From Inia geoffrensis (lineage: Eukaryota; Chordata; Mammalia; Artiodactyla; Iniidae), in assembly GCA_036417435.1 (NCBI GenBank), contig CM070912.1, positions 23,114,055 to 23,178,054 of the forward strand: a stretch of 64,000 bases of DNA. The letters are read 5' to 3'. Positions 10,868-21,394 of the stretch are shown here, piece by piece. Under the pieces are notes generated by a model. It had not been told where the DNA came from, made no database searches, and worked only from the letters and a program-made list of their open reading frames with translations. A program made the translations under genes and the position numbers. Positions within the stretch are counted from its first letter, which is position 1, and every line of letters begins with the position of its first letter.

Positions 10868-12059
10868 GTGAGTGCGAGCCGCGCCGGTGGGGTGGAGGGC
10901 GCTGCGGCGACCCCAGAAACTTTTCCCGCCGTGGACTTGGGAGGGTTGGGGTGGGGTCTGCTTCTTGTGCTTTTCTGAGGCCCCCCCCAAGGGGTTATTC
11001 TGCTGGGGGAGCTGGGGGATTAGGGTGGGGGGACCACAGTGCGGCGGGAGAGGAGCCGCAGAGGGCGGGGCGGGGGGCGGGGAGGGTTGGGACCTTTATG
11101 GGGGGAGGGGATGTACCCGGACCAGGTGGAGATACAAGTCTCTGGGGAGGATCTGGGGGCGACCACAGGCAAAGGGCAGCTGGGACTGTAACGGGGTCCA
11201 GGCGTGTCCGAGTGACTCCTGTGAGGGCAGCCACGGGCAGGGCTGCGTGGCAAGCCCGTGGGGCCTGAGCACAGACAGGGCAGACGAAGCCGGGGGCACA
11301 GGGGCCGAATTGGGGGGATGAGCTGCCGCACCTGCCATAGGGGCAGGGGGCCGAGCTCGCAGCCGGCCGTGGCTGCGCACTGCGGGAAAGGAGGGGACAG
11401 CGCGGGCGAGAAGAGCTGAGCTCTGGGGCTGCGGGAAGAAATGAGGGGCGAATGCATACAATGGCGGGATGTTAGCGTTGCTGTTGCGGCCAAGCTAGAG
11501 GTGAGGATCAGCCCTGTGCTGCGTCCCCCCCCCAACTTGGGGGACACGGGCTTCCAGCGCCAAGCACCCCGGGACCCCTACCGCCTGCACCCGCCTCGGC
11601 CTGGGGGAGCTGGCCAACCAGCCAGGGAGGGGGCGTACCGAGCTTACCACCGAGGACGGCTCCAGCGCAGCCCGCGGGTTTCCTACCCGGCTCTGTCACT
11701 CCCAGGCCTAGCCAACACCCCACCACACGCACACACCCACCCAACATGTCCCCAGTTCGCTCTGGGGCGGCTCCTTGGAGCGCGGACAAAGGCCCCTGGA
11801 GTGTGGCGGGCAGCCGCGTCCCCGCCTGGGGCCCCGGGCCACGCGCCACGCGCCACATTGGCTGCCCAACTGCGCCAGCATGGGGTGGGGGGCACCTGAG
11901 CAGAGCCCCGGAGGAACTGGGAAATCCTCGCAAATACGAGAGAAGTGGGGGAGGGACTTGGCACAAAAGCTTTAGAACTTCAGCCGAGGAACCTTGATTC
12001 AGAAGTTTCCCCACGGGTGGGGGCTCTCTGGAGGATTTCGGACTTTGAGTTAAAACTGC

Positions 12060-12089
12060 ATGCAAATAGGATGTAAATAGAATGCAAAT
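12060..12089 (+). promoter_or_regulatory. Three octamer-type motifs, 11-bp spacing
   Basis: ATGCAAAT lies at 12060-12067, ATGTAAAT at 12071-12078 and ATGCAAAT at 12082-12089. The perfect octamer is the POU/Oct core. The exact 11-bp spacing places the sites on nearly the same face of the helix. It lies 1.2 kb into intron 1, just past the CpG island. Regulatory function is inferred. Confidence 0.45.
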
Positions 12090-12309
12090 GGTCGGTTGGG
12101 AGCCCTTCACTGGGCCAGTTTTGTACCTAGACGGCGGAGTGAACAGTTTCCTATCTGTTCCCTGCTCTGTCTGAAAAGGGGTCAGCTGAGTTGGGGAGGG
12201 AAAAGATGGAAGTGGGAAGGAGTCGCCATTTGGGGCCCAGGCAGCAAGAAAAGCAGTTTTGTTAGAGAAGCTCAAAATCTTTATTAGTTAATGGGTTATT
12301 TCAATAAAT

Positions 12310-12830
12310 ATGCCAGCTACAGAAATGGCAGATAAGCCCCTGCTCTCAGGGCACTGGGGAGGTGGGTGAACACTAAATAAGTAAATAAATAGTAAGTAGC
12401 TAGAACTTCTGATTGGGATAAGGGCTGCCAGGAAAAGAAAGCAGAGTGCTGTAAAATAAGGTGACAAGAGTATGTACACATAAGGGAAGACTGTTCTGGG
12501 GAGTGACATGTTAGTGGAGCCCCGCTATGGGGGAGGGGGTACTGACAGACGCAGGGGGAAGACTCAACCAGGCAGAGGGCACCGCAAGTGCAAAGGCTTG
12601 GAGGTGGGAATGAGTGCAGAGAAACTGAACAAAGGCCATTGTGGCTGGAGCTCATAGGCAGATGTGGAGAGCAGGGTTGGAAAGGGGATGGCAGGGACCA
12701 GCCAGACCACGATCTTTCGGGCCATGGAAAGGAGTTTAGGTTTTATTCTCCTTGCACTGGTGAACCCTTGCAGGATTTGGAGTGGAAAGCCACGAGATCT
12801 GATTTTTAAACGCTCCCCTGACCTTTCCAA
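12310..12830 (-). mobile_element. L2 fragment
   Basis: Antisense L2 with AACCAGGCAGAGGGCACCGC, AAGTGCAAAGGCTTGGAGG, TGTGGCTGGAGCTCATAGGC and GGAGTTTAGGTTTTATTCTC, in consensus order. Confidence 0.8.
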
Positions 12831-13084
12831 GGAGACGAAAAGCAGCTTCCTTTTCATTCTGCCTCTGAGGGTGGCAAGGCGCCGGGAGCTTCCGTAGGGG
12901 ACCTGTGAGGACTGCTTTGAGCCTGGCTGGCCCTGTAAGCCTACGCCAGGGGTAGGTCAGGTTTTAAAACCCACTTCCCACTTTTAGGCAGTTTTTGTCC
13001 CCCCCTGAGTGGCCCCCACCCAGAGCCCAACGCCCCATAAGCACTTCCATGCAGAGCTTCCTGGGGGTTCTGAGTTAGTCACAT

Positions 13085-13320
13085 TTTCTTCTCAGAATTA
13101 CAGCCTCTGAGGAACCATCCACCCTGGAACGGGCAGCCAAGGATGCAATTTGCATTTAAATGATTGCTTTTATTTACAGGGTTGGAGCTGCTTTGCATAT
13201 TCATGGCTTACAGAGCCTGTGTTCAGGCAACCCTGTTTACTAACCTGTGAGGGTTATTAAATCCAAGGGCCCCCAGATAGGCTGGTGGTCTGGGCAGCCT
13301 TGGGAATTGAAGATTATGAG
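13085..13320 (+). promoter_or_regulatory. Candidate intron-1 enhancer with octamer motifs
   Basis: This repeat-free AT-rich block holds a near-palindrome ATGCAATTTGCAT at 13143-13155, including a perfect inverse octamer ATTTGCAT at 13148-13155, and CTTTGCAT at 13191-13198. It also has TTTAAATG and TATTTA runs typical of homeodomain sites. No coding potential is seen. The call is based on motif density only. Confidence 0.35.
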
Positions 13321-13534
13321 ATGGTGTAACTTGCAAAAGACATCAGAGGGTTAGATTGCAGGTCTGGGAAATAGTTTAATGTCAGGAAACCTTGTAACAG
13401 TTTAATCCCTCTGGAGCAGGAAATGCACCAGCGGCTATAATGGGAGTGGGCAGGGACAGAGTGTGATGCTGGGGTGTGTGGGGGGACTGGCTCTGCAGCC
13501 TTATCCTGGGCTTCTGTCCAACAGAGGGAGTCCA

Positions 13535-13680
13535 ACCAGGGGTGCAGTGGCCTTGAGGTCAGCAGTTGGGAGAAGTGGGTTCTAGTCCCGACTCGGACCA
13601 TCAGTTCCAGGAAGCCTCTGGCCAAGTTGCATTACCTCTTTGTATTCCCAACAGGACAATGGGAATCGTAACTGTAATAA
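13535..13680 (+). mobile_element. MIR SINE
   Basis: GTGGGTTCTAGTCCCGACTC, TCTGGCCAAGTTGCATTACC and a GACAATGGGAATCGTAACTG tail. Confidence 0.7.
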
Positions 13681-13704
13681 GCCAGGACCCAGTGCTCCCT
13701 GTGT

Positions 13705-13850
13705 GCGGTGATGAGTACTTTCTAAGTACGTTTCACATCAGCCTTGTGAAAGTGGCACTATTATTATCCTTGTTTTACAGAAGAAGAGACTGAAGGTCAG
13801 AGAGGTTAAGTGAGTAATGCCCAATGTCACACAGTTCTGTCTGACTTTCC
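13705..13850 (-). mobile_element. MIR SINE
   Basis: Antisense core: CTTGTTTTACAGAAGAAGAG, GTCAGAGAGGTTAAGTGAGT, then the matching CACAC motif. Confidence 0.75.
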
Positions 13851-14539
13851 TCCAACTGAGGTCTTCCACTCTTGAGGAGACTGACGGGAGTGTAAATCCT
13901 GTGCCAGGTATTCATCGGGTAGTGAACTGTTAGACATGCCCAGGGCTAGGAAAGCCCCTCCAGATCTGTTTAGTTTTTCTTTCCCTTCCATTCTCCAGCG
14001 CCTCCCCACTTCTTTAGAGAAGGTGGGTTTAAGATGCCTCTGCTGGTGGCCCCCCCTCCAAGGCGAAGCAGGTCAGAATGGTGTGTTCCAGAGCAGTTTT
14101 GTACATCTTGTCTCCTTTCATATGGGTGGATGGCAACGTGGGGATGCTAGTTCCCAGGAGAATGGCTGGTGTCCCGTTTCTGGGTGTCTGGCTCTGACTC
14201 CTCAACAGGGACACCCAGTTTCAGGGCGCGCAGGCTGGCCTCAGGTCCTCCAGCACCGGTTCCCCTCTGTAAAACCACCTTCACAGCAAGGCTCCCATTT
14301 AGAGCAGCTGCTGTGGGGATCAGCAGAGTTTGGGGGTTTCCAAGGTAGACCACCCCCAAAGGCTTCTCCCCTTCACACCACCTCAGGGACCTCTTTGCTT
14401 GGTGTGTGACTGGGGAGGCTGGAAACCAGTGGTGGACAAACACCTGGGTGAGCCCCTGCTTCAGCCCCATCTCCATGGCAACCACCCCTCCTGGAAAAGC
14501 AAAGTCAGAAAAGTTCATAACCTCAGAGCATTCGCCAAT

Positions 14540-14730
14540 CTTTTATTTAACAGACACTTTATATAAGTGCTTACCCCATGTTACCTATTGTCCTAAACTC
14601 TAATTATTAATTACTTTAATCCTCACAAGAACCCTGCAAGATGGGTATTATCACCCCCATTTTGCAGATGAAGAAACTGAGACTAGTAAGGTTAAGTCAG
14701 CCGCCCATGGTCACAGGGTTCTCGCAAGTG
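14540..14730 (-). mobile_element. MIR-type SINE
   Basis: TTAATCCTCACAAGAACCCT, CCCCCATTTTGCAGATGAAG, AAACTGAGACTAGTAAGG, in antisense MIR order. Confidence 0.75.
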
Positions 14731-14935
14731 CCAGGGGCAGAACTTGAAACCGGAAGTTTATGCTGCTTGGCCAGGATTGAGCCTGGGAGAACCAGCCCTG
14801 CTTCTGGCCTTCAGGCAGGCAGCGCTGTCCTCGCACAAGGAATCTTGCCTGCATTCTTTCCAGCCTCTGCAGGCCCCAGCTTGCGAGGAACATGCTGCTC
14901 CACCACCTGCCGGTAGCTTCTGGCCCCTCTGCGGG

Positions 14936-14992
14936 GAGAGAGAGAGTGTGTGTGCGCGCGCGCACGCGGGCCTGTGTGTGTGCGGGCCTGCA
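14936..14992. repeat. GT/GC alternating purine-pyrimidine tract
   Basis: AGAGAGTGTGTGTGCGCGCG is followed by CGCACGCGGGCCTGTGTGTG. Mixed (GT)n and (GC)n runs are the strongest Z-DNA-forming type of sequence. Confidence 0.85.
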
Positions 14993-15414
14993 TGTGCGAT
15001 GCAGTGTTTTTAAGAGCATCTGAATGAGTCACATTTCTGGGAGCCTGGCTGGCAGCAAAGTAATTAGTATGTGAGCCGAGTCTTGCACATTCATCACTTT
15101 ATTCATTACTCCTTTTGAGGAGCTGCATGCCTACATCCCACGGGTCTGTTGCCATGTATTCATCCCTTCCCAATCAGCCCTGCCTTGCGGCTGACTCCAA
15201 ACCTCTAATCTTGTTTTGTGTAGTTTGGGGTTCCTGGAGAGCTGCTCCATTCTCAGCAGCGGGGAGGCCCCAGGTGGCTGAGGGGGCAGAATGGGGCTTA
15301 CCTGACAGTGGGTGAGATGGAGCGTGAGTGAGCACTGTCCCCTGGGCCTGGGGCAGGGATAGCGGGGCGGAAGGTGCTGGGCCATCGTCCAGGCTCCCCC
15401 ACTGCATATGTTCG

Positions 15415-15575
15415 TGCTTCTCAAAGCTCAGTGCACCGAAGCATCTGAGCACACCTGGAGCTTATCAAAGGGCTGTGGAAACACAGGTGGCCAGGCCCGC
15501 TGCTGAGCATCTGCATTTCTAACAAGCTCCTGGGCGATGCCGCCGCTGTTGCCAGTCTGAAGATCAGACTTTGAC
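15415..15575 (+). mobile_element. MER5A-type hAT element
   Basis: TGCTTCTCAAAGCTCAGTGC, ACCTGGAGCTTATC, GCATCTGCATTTCTAACAAG and CTCCTGGGCGATGCCG follow MER5A consensus order. Confidence 0.8.
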
Positions 15576-15667
15576 TTAAGCCTCTCAGGCCCTCAGTCCC
15601 CTCCTCTATAAAATGACAATGAGAGCATCCTCCTGCCAGGTGACATGAGGGTTGGAGACCACGTTTA

Positions 15668-15860
15668 ATCAGTTGATTGATTCAGCAACTGGGCCGTGAG
15701 CCCTGCCCATGTGCCAGGCACTGGGGAATCGGTGCAGAACAAGACAGACAAGAGCCTGGGTGCGTGGGATCAGACCAAAAGAGTAATAAAATAAAATATT
15801 TGAAAACTGTGGCACATGCTATGAAGATAAGGATCGGAAGTATCGGTGTAGAGCATAAAC
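15668..15860 (-). mobile_element. L2 3' fragment
   Basis: Antisense L2: TTGATTGATTCAGCAACTGG, CATGTGCCAGGCACTGGGG, GTGCAGAACAAGACAGACAA. Confidence 0.7.
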
Positions 15861-15961
15861 AGGCAGAGGGAACCTAATTTAGATAGACTGGCCAGCAAAG
15901 GTCTCACCGTGTGACATTTCCAGAGCCCTGGTCTGTAGTAAGAGCCCAGTAACAATAGTAC

Positions 15962-16190
15962 AATTGTTTGTCTCCTGGCTCCACCGCTTTCTAGCTATGT
16001 GACCTTGGACAAGCCAACTGGCTTCTCTGTTTTATTTCCTGTAAAATGGAGACAGTAATAGAACTTGCCTCGTGGTGTCGTTGTCCAGATGATAAGGTAT
16101 TAATATATGTGAAGCGCACAGAAGAGGGCCTGGTGCATAGTGAGCACCTATGCGAGCTAACAGTCATTGTCGTGGTCACTGTGGCAGTAA
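15962..16190 (+). mobile_element. MIR SINE
   Basis: CTTTCTAGCTATGTGACCTT, TTGGACAAGCCAACTGGC, CTGTAAAATGGAGACAGTAA, GTGCATAGTGAGCAC. Confidence 0.82.
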
Positions 16191-16449
16191 CAGAAAACTC
16201 TTCAGGGCAGAACCCCCCAGAAATCCTAGATGAGCTGGACTCAGTGTCATTCTGTGAGGTGGTGTGTAGCCTCCCTCCTGTTCATCCTGGACATTGTTCT
16301 GTAGAACGATGGCTGTCACCTCATGGGCATCTTTAGCAATGAAAATGACCTACTTGGGACAACTGGACCCTATCGAAGCCTCTGGCTGCCTAGATGTTGG
16401 GTAGGGAGGGCTTCCTGGAAGAAGAGGACCACATCGTGTGGGACGTATA

Positions 16450-16995
16450 ATAGAACTTCTTTGTCAGCAAGTAACATAAACCCACCTCAAACTGGCTTCA
16501 TCCAAAAAAGGGAAGTTAATTGGCTGCTGGAACTGCAAAGACCAGGGTATCTGGCTTCAGGCATAACTGAATCCAGCCTTTCTGTGTATTAGGACTCTGG
16601 TCCATCACGTGGCCGTTTCCTGTGAGTCAGCTTTACTCTCAGACAGGTTCTGTCCCTGTGATGGTAAATAAGTCGTCTCCAGCTCCAGGTGTATATCCTT
16701 TTAACTTATTAACCCTGATAACAAGAGAAAACCTCTTTCCGGTTAATTCTAGCAAAAATCCTAAGACTGATTCTCATGGGTCTGGTTGGGGCCAGGTGCG
16801 TGTTCATGAACCAGTCAGTGTGGCCAAAGGGTGGGATAAATGCTCTGATTGGCCATGCTGGGTCAGGTGCTCGCAGCTGGGGCTCAAGGCGGCTCTCCAA
16901 AGGCAAATCAGGAACTCTCTTCAGAAATGAGAGAAACGGAGGCAGGACAACAAAAACAACAGCTGTCCCAGAAGGAGAGGGTTCCAACCTTGGGA
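16450..16995 (+). mobile_element. Ancient repeat, unnamed family (copy 1)
   Basis: It follows the pattern CAAGTAACATAAACCCACC, CTCAAACTGGCTTC, GGCTTCAGGCATAACTG, TCTGATTGGCCATGCTGGGT and a late ACAACAGCTGTCC. Related copies lie at 4437-4640 and 25715-26125. I know this as a common mammalian repeat but cannot name the family. Confidence 0.65.
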
Positions 16996-17352
16996 ATGAA
17001 AGCAGAAAGCAAGAGTGTATCTATTTCCCAGCTCAGAAAGGAGTGGGAGCTAGAGACCTGGACCACAGCCATAAGAACCTGCACAATTTCAGAAGCTTGG
17101 TCACCATCTTGATATTTTCTTCATCCACACTGGTTTCCTGTTGTGGCTGGAAGGACAATCAGGAAGGGGGACGAGCTGGTGGAACCCAGTCCTGATTTGT
17201 AGGCAGGCCTGGAGAGAGGAGATTCCCCCAAGAGAATGAGGGGAGGCAGCTAAAGAAGGCCAAGTTCTTGCCAGGAAAGGACCTGAGGCCTGAGGCTGAG
17301 AGGCCTGGCTGGTTTCCTGGCTTCACCCTCATCAACTCTGTTCTCCGGTGTA

Positions 17353-17577
17353 TAAACCAGGCTTTCTCAACCTCAGCACTGTTGACATGTGGGGCCGGAT
17401 CATTCTTTGTGTTGAGAGCCATCTCAGGCATTGTAGGATGCTTAGCAACTTCCCTGGACTCTACCCACTAGATGCCAATTGCACCCCGCCCTCCCCAGTT
17501 GTGACAACCAAAAATGTCCCTAGACATGCCTCAGTGTCCCTTGGGATCAAAATTGCCCCTGGTTGAGAACCACTGGC
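17353..17577 (+). mobile_element. MER20-type hAT element
   Basis: It starts CAGGCTTTCTCAACCTCAGC and ends GGTTGAGAACCACTGG. The middle has GTAGGATGCTTAGCAACTTC, CTCTACCCACTAGATGCC and TTGTGACAACCAAAAATGTC. It is nearly full length. The MER20 name is from memory. Confidence 0.75.
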
Positions 17578-18540
17578 CTGCAGGTGGGTGGGAGAGTTGG
17601 GGAGAGGGTTGGTGGTCTAGACTCCAGAAGCACGTTCCTACCCGTCCTCTCCCAGCCACCCTGGAGGTGAGACTGGCTGATGTGTGACCTAGCGAGGCCG
17701 CATGGGGTGTGTCTTCTTGTCACTTGCTGAGAAGTCTCCTAATCACATTTGCCATTGATGAGAGGTCTAGGGGAAATCCACTGCACTGTGTCGGAGGCCT
17801 GACAGCATTTTGTTCCAGCATATCCGGTTCTTAAATTTTGATTCCCAGTGTGCTCTTGTGAGATGCAGCTCTGGCTAGGACAGTATTTTTTTAAAGGTGG
17901 TACGTTGGGATACGCCAGTGGGTATGCAACATGAGTTCCATCAACAAGTATTTCGAGTTTTCTTTTGAGTCAATTTCAAGGACTTGGTGAGTCAGTTAAG
18001 TAAATAACTTCCAGGGGGTTTGTAGACAAGGTGTAAATAGCTGCGGTGGCACTCCAGTGACTGAAGTAGCAGGGCCCCGAATAGTGGCAGGACCATGGGC
18101 CTGATTGCCAGTGTCTGGGGCGCTTGTTTCAGGAGCACCTCTTGCCAGACGCCTTCCGTTCCCAGTCTGCCTTCTCTCATCTATAGGCAAAGAAGCTGGT
18201 CCATATAGCACCACAGGTTCCTTCTCATTCTGCAGCATCAATAATTTATCCCAGTTGATGGCCTTGCGGCCAAGGCAGGATCAGAGCTGCTCACCGTATC
18301 CCATCAAGGAGCAGAGAGAGAGAGGTGGTCGATACCGCATTTACTTAAGAAAGCCCCAGGGATTTGTGCTGAGCTGCCCTGGAGGTGGCTGGTTACAGCC
18401 TCACTGTGGGTGGAGCTAAGGCCATAAGTCTGGCTTAAGACGCCTGGAAACATCACTGTGGAGCTGTGCAGGCATGGCTTTCCCAAGGCCAGGCTCCCTC
18501 CAAAAGCAAGGAGCTGGTGGCAGTGGGTAGAGGAGAGTCC
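17578..18540. other. Unassigned part of intron 1
   Basis: No exon, gene or named repeat is supported here. Confidence 0.5.
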
Positions 18541-18544
18541 TGGT

Positions 18545-19110
18545 GGGAAGTCTCGTTCACTCAGTATTTAGGAAGCACCTGGTGTGCTTTTATGCTAGTA
18601 CTTGACCAGTGGCGCTTGTCCTGGTGATCTTCCCCCCAGGGGACACGGGCAGTGTCTAAAAACTTGGAAGGTTGTCACAATTGGGGGAGGGGGTGAGCTT
18701 CAGTCACCTAGTGGGTGGAGGCCAGTGATGCCAGTACGCACCCTGCAATGCACACAGGACAACTCCCCAAACAAGGAGGAATGAGGCCCGAGGCTGAGAA
18801 ACCCTGGTTTATGCTGATGAACCAGACAGACAGCATCCCTGTCATCCTGTAGCTAGTGGTGAAGAAAGACAGGAAGGGAGGAGAGGAGGGAGGGACAGGA
18901 GAAACAGAGTAAACAGGCAAAAAGATGACAGATGCGATTAGAGCCAAGAAAGAGATGAGAGACACTGGGGGAGTGGATGGGGGTGTGACCTTGGCCAAGG
19001 TCTGAGTGGATGACATTAGAGCTAAGACTAATGTGGGGAGGGGCAGTTTTCCAGAAAAGCAGGGTGTGGAGGGTAGTTTAGGCAGAGGGAGGAGGGGGAG
19101 ACAAGACGGG
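18545..19110 (-). mobile_element. Probable L2 fragment
   Basis: Purine-rich antisense L2-like blocks: TCACTCAGTATTTAGGAAGC, then GGTCTGAGTGGATGACATTA and AGGCAGAGGGAGG. It is strongly diverged. Confidence 0.45.
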
Positions 19111-19354
19111 TTAATAAGCCCATTTCCTGGTGGCTGTGTGGACTCCATGAGGTATGGAGGCATCCCCGGCAGAGGTGGGCTGTCCTGCAGGCATCCCAGC
19201 AGAGGTGGGCTGGCTGGAGTGAAAGGATGGATTCTCAGCAGATATTTGTGGGCGGGGTGGGATGTGCGAGGGGAGAGGGGGGGAAGGGTGGAACCCAGGA
19301 AGACCGTTCACACTACATTTGAAACGCTGGGACGCTTCTAAGAGGGGATGCGTC

Positions 19355-19490
19355 TAGGAGCTGAGTGGCGTGACCTTGGGCAGGTGTCCCAACCTCCTCA
19401 AGACTTGTGTCACCGTCACCGGTGTGAGGACTGGATGTGTTGAGTGCCTGGCCGAGGGTGAGTCATCGGTAAATGTCAGCTGTTAGCGCT
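19355..19490 (+). mobile_element. MIR SINE remnant
   Basis: GCGTGACCTTGGGCAGGTGT, CCTCCTCAAGACTTGTGTC, ATCGGTAAATGTCAGC. Confidence 0.6.
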
Positions 19491-19870
19491 GAGAGACTGA
19501 AACGGGTAGTGCGTGCCCCTCTCCCAGCAAGCGCTCGGCCCATGACCATCTCTTCAAGTCTCATTTTATTCCCTTATTTTTGAAGAGCTCAGACATGGCC
19601 TCAAATTCAAAGAATATGAAAGAGTATCCAGAGAAAGTGAGTCCCCCTCCCATCCTCTCCTCCAGCCACTAGCACTGATGGTTCACGGCTGTTCACTGAG
19701 CCCGGACTAGGGGGCAGATGGGGGCCGAAATCCCCGCCCCTCCTCCAGGCTGTGCTGCCTGGAGAAGGGGGCTGGCGGGTTTGAAGTGAGGTGGGTCTTC
19801 TTAAAGAAGTCAGGAGAGTGGGAGTCTTACAATGAATTGGTCTTTTCCCCCCAACTTTTCTGGAACGTTC

Positions 19871-20894
19871 ATGGTGTCAGAGAGAAAGATGAGAACCCAC
19901 CAGGTGCTCGCTTTCCTCCTGCTCTTCGTGATTGCCTCCGGGGCCTCCGAGAACACCAGCACGTCCCGGGGCTGCGGGCTGGACCTTCTCCCTCAGTACG
20001 TGTCCCTGTGCGACCTGGACACCATCTGGGGCATCGTGGTGGAGGCCGTGGCGGGGGCGGGCGCCCTGATCACACTGCTTCTGATTCTCATCCTCCTGGT
20101 GCGCCTGCCGTTCATCAAGGACAAGGAGAAGAAGGACCCCGTGGGCCTCCACTTCCTCTTCCTCCTGGGGACCCTGGGCCTCTTCGGCCTGACGTTCGCC
20201 TTCATCATCCGGGAGGATGAGACCATCTGCTCCGTCCGCCGGTTCCTCTGGGGCGTCCTCTTCGCGCTTTGCTTCTCCTGCCTGCTGAGCCAGGCGTGGC
20301 GCGTGCGGAGGCTGGTGCGCCACGGCAAGAGCCCGTCGGGCTGGCAGCTGGTGGGCGTGGCCCTGTGCCTGATGCTCGTGCAGGTCATCATCGCCATCGA
20401 GTGGCTGGTGCTGACCGTGCTGCGCGACGAGAAGCCGGCCTGTGCCTACGAGCCGATGGACTTCGCGATGGCCCTCATCTACGACATGGTACTGCTCGTG
20501 GCCACCCTGGGGCTGGCCCTCTTCACGCTGTGCGGCAAGTTCAAGAAGTGGAAGCAGAACGGGGTCTGCATCCTGGTCACGGCCTTCCTCTCCGTGCTCG
20601 TCTGGGTGGCCTGGATGACCATGTACCTCTTCGGCAATGCGGAGCTGCGGCAGGGAGACGCCTGGGGAGACCCCACCTTGGCCATCACGCTGGTGGCCAG
20701 TGGCTGGGTCTTCGTCATCTTCCACGCCATCCCAGAGATCCACTGCACCATCCTGCCCGCCCCACAGGAGAACACACCCAACTACTTCGACACGTCGCAG
20801 CCGAGGATGCGGGAGACGGCGTTTGAGGAGGACGTGCCGCTGCCGCGGACCTACATGGAGAACAAGGCCTTCTCGATGGATGAACACAGTGCAG
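19871..20894 (+). CDS. GPRC5B: GPRC5B exon 2: N-terminus and 7TM core
   Basis: This exon encodes residues 1-341 of 392 and one base of codon 342. GPRC5B is an orphan class C (RAIG-type) receptor at the plasma membrane. The family has a short extracellular N-terminus instead of a Venus-flytrap domain. A hydrophobic signal segment lies at about residues 11-23, with a glycosylation sequon NTS at 28-30. Seven hydrophobic helices are visible at about 52-77, 91-112, 125-142, 158-184, 201-221, 231-253 and 268-288. The exon ends in the cytoplasmic tail (PNYFDTSQPRMRETAFEED region). The identity rests on near-complete match to remembered human GPRC5B. The start at 19871 is chosen by analogy with the human initiator. 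In-frame ATGs at 19832 and 19889 are alternatives, and the signal peptide works best from 19889. The exon is very GC-rich. The 3' donor is GTAAAG at 20895. Confidence 0.95.
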
Positions 20895-21394
20895 GTAAAG
20901 TGGGCGCCGCCCCGCTGGGTTAGGCTGTTCTTCACAAAAGTGCTCTCTCCTTTTTCTCCACTGGGGATCGGTGGTCCTGGGGATGGTCCTGGCAGATCAG
21001 AGCCTACAGACGTTGACCGCTGTGCTGAAACTGGCCCAGAGATGCATTCTTATTTAGCACCGTCAACCAATTTAATATAAAAAGCCAGGTTTCTGGCCTT
21101 TTTCGCAAATTTGGATCTGGCGGTGCTGGGCTGCCATTCCCACCTGGCAGCAGTCGTGTGAAGCTGGCTGGAAAGGCTCTGTCTCTTACCTCTCACCGAG
21201 TTGTGGTGGCCCTTTAGGTGGGGATCCACTTTCTCTTCACCACACTCCCTGTCCCGGCCGCTGTAACATATCAACATTAAGTCCCTGGCTCCCTTGGAAG
21301 TGTTTACGATTGCAGCCCATGTGCTGGATGGATGCAGGGGATGATGAGGGGCAATGCTCCAGTCTCCTCCCCTACCTCTGTCTCCAGGAGTGTA

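Larger units (their letters stand above)
9850..11700 (+). promoter_or_regulatory. GPRC5B: CpG-island promoter of GPRC5B
   Basis: This stretch is strongly GC- and CpG-rich, unlike the AT-rich sequence on both sides, and covers the only plausible first exon. No TATA box is evident, as is usual for CpG-island promoters with dispersed starts. A dense run of GC boxes lies at 10617-10687. Limits are judged by eye. Confidence 0.85.
10868..19870 (+). other. GPRC5B: GPRC5B intron 1
   Basis: This 9 kb first intron holds old repeats (L2, MIR, MER5A, MER20-like and an unassigned family) and repeat-free stretches at 11.9-12.3 kb and 12.85-13.3 kb with octamer-like motifs. No coding sequence is recognised. 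The exact acceptor before exon 2 is not clear: CAG candidates occur near 19812 and 19880. Confidence 0.8.

Noticed and set aside
9548..12275. Many overlapping open frames in the CpG island, up to 255 codons
   Set aside because: GC-rich DNA lacks stop codons by chance. Both strands and all frames are equally open, and the proteins are Pro/Gly/Arg-rich with no domain.
19877..20935. A 352-codon minus-strand frame across GPRC5B exon 2
   Set aside because: It is the shadow of a GC-rich coding exon. The + strand reads GPRC5B perfectly, and the antisense protein is low-complexity in His, Gln and Glu.
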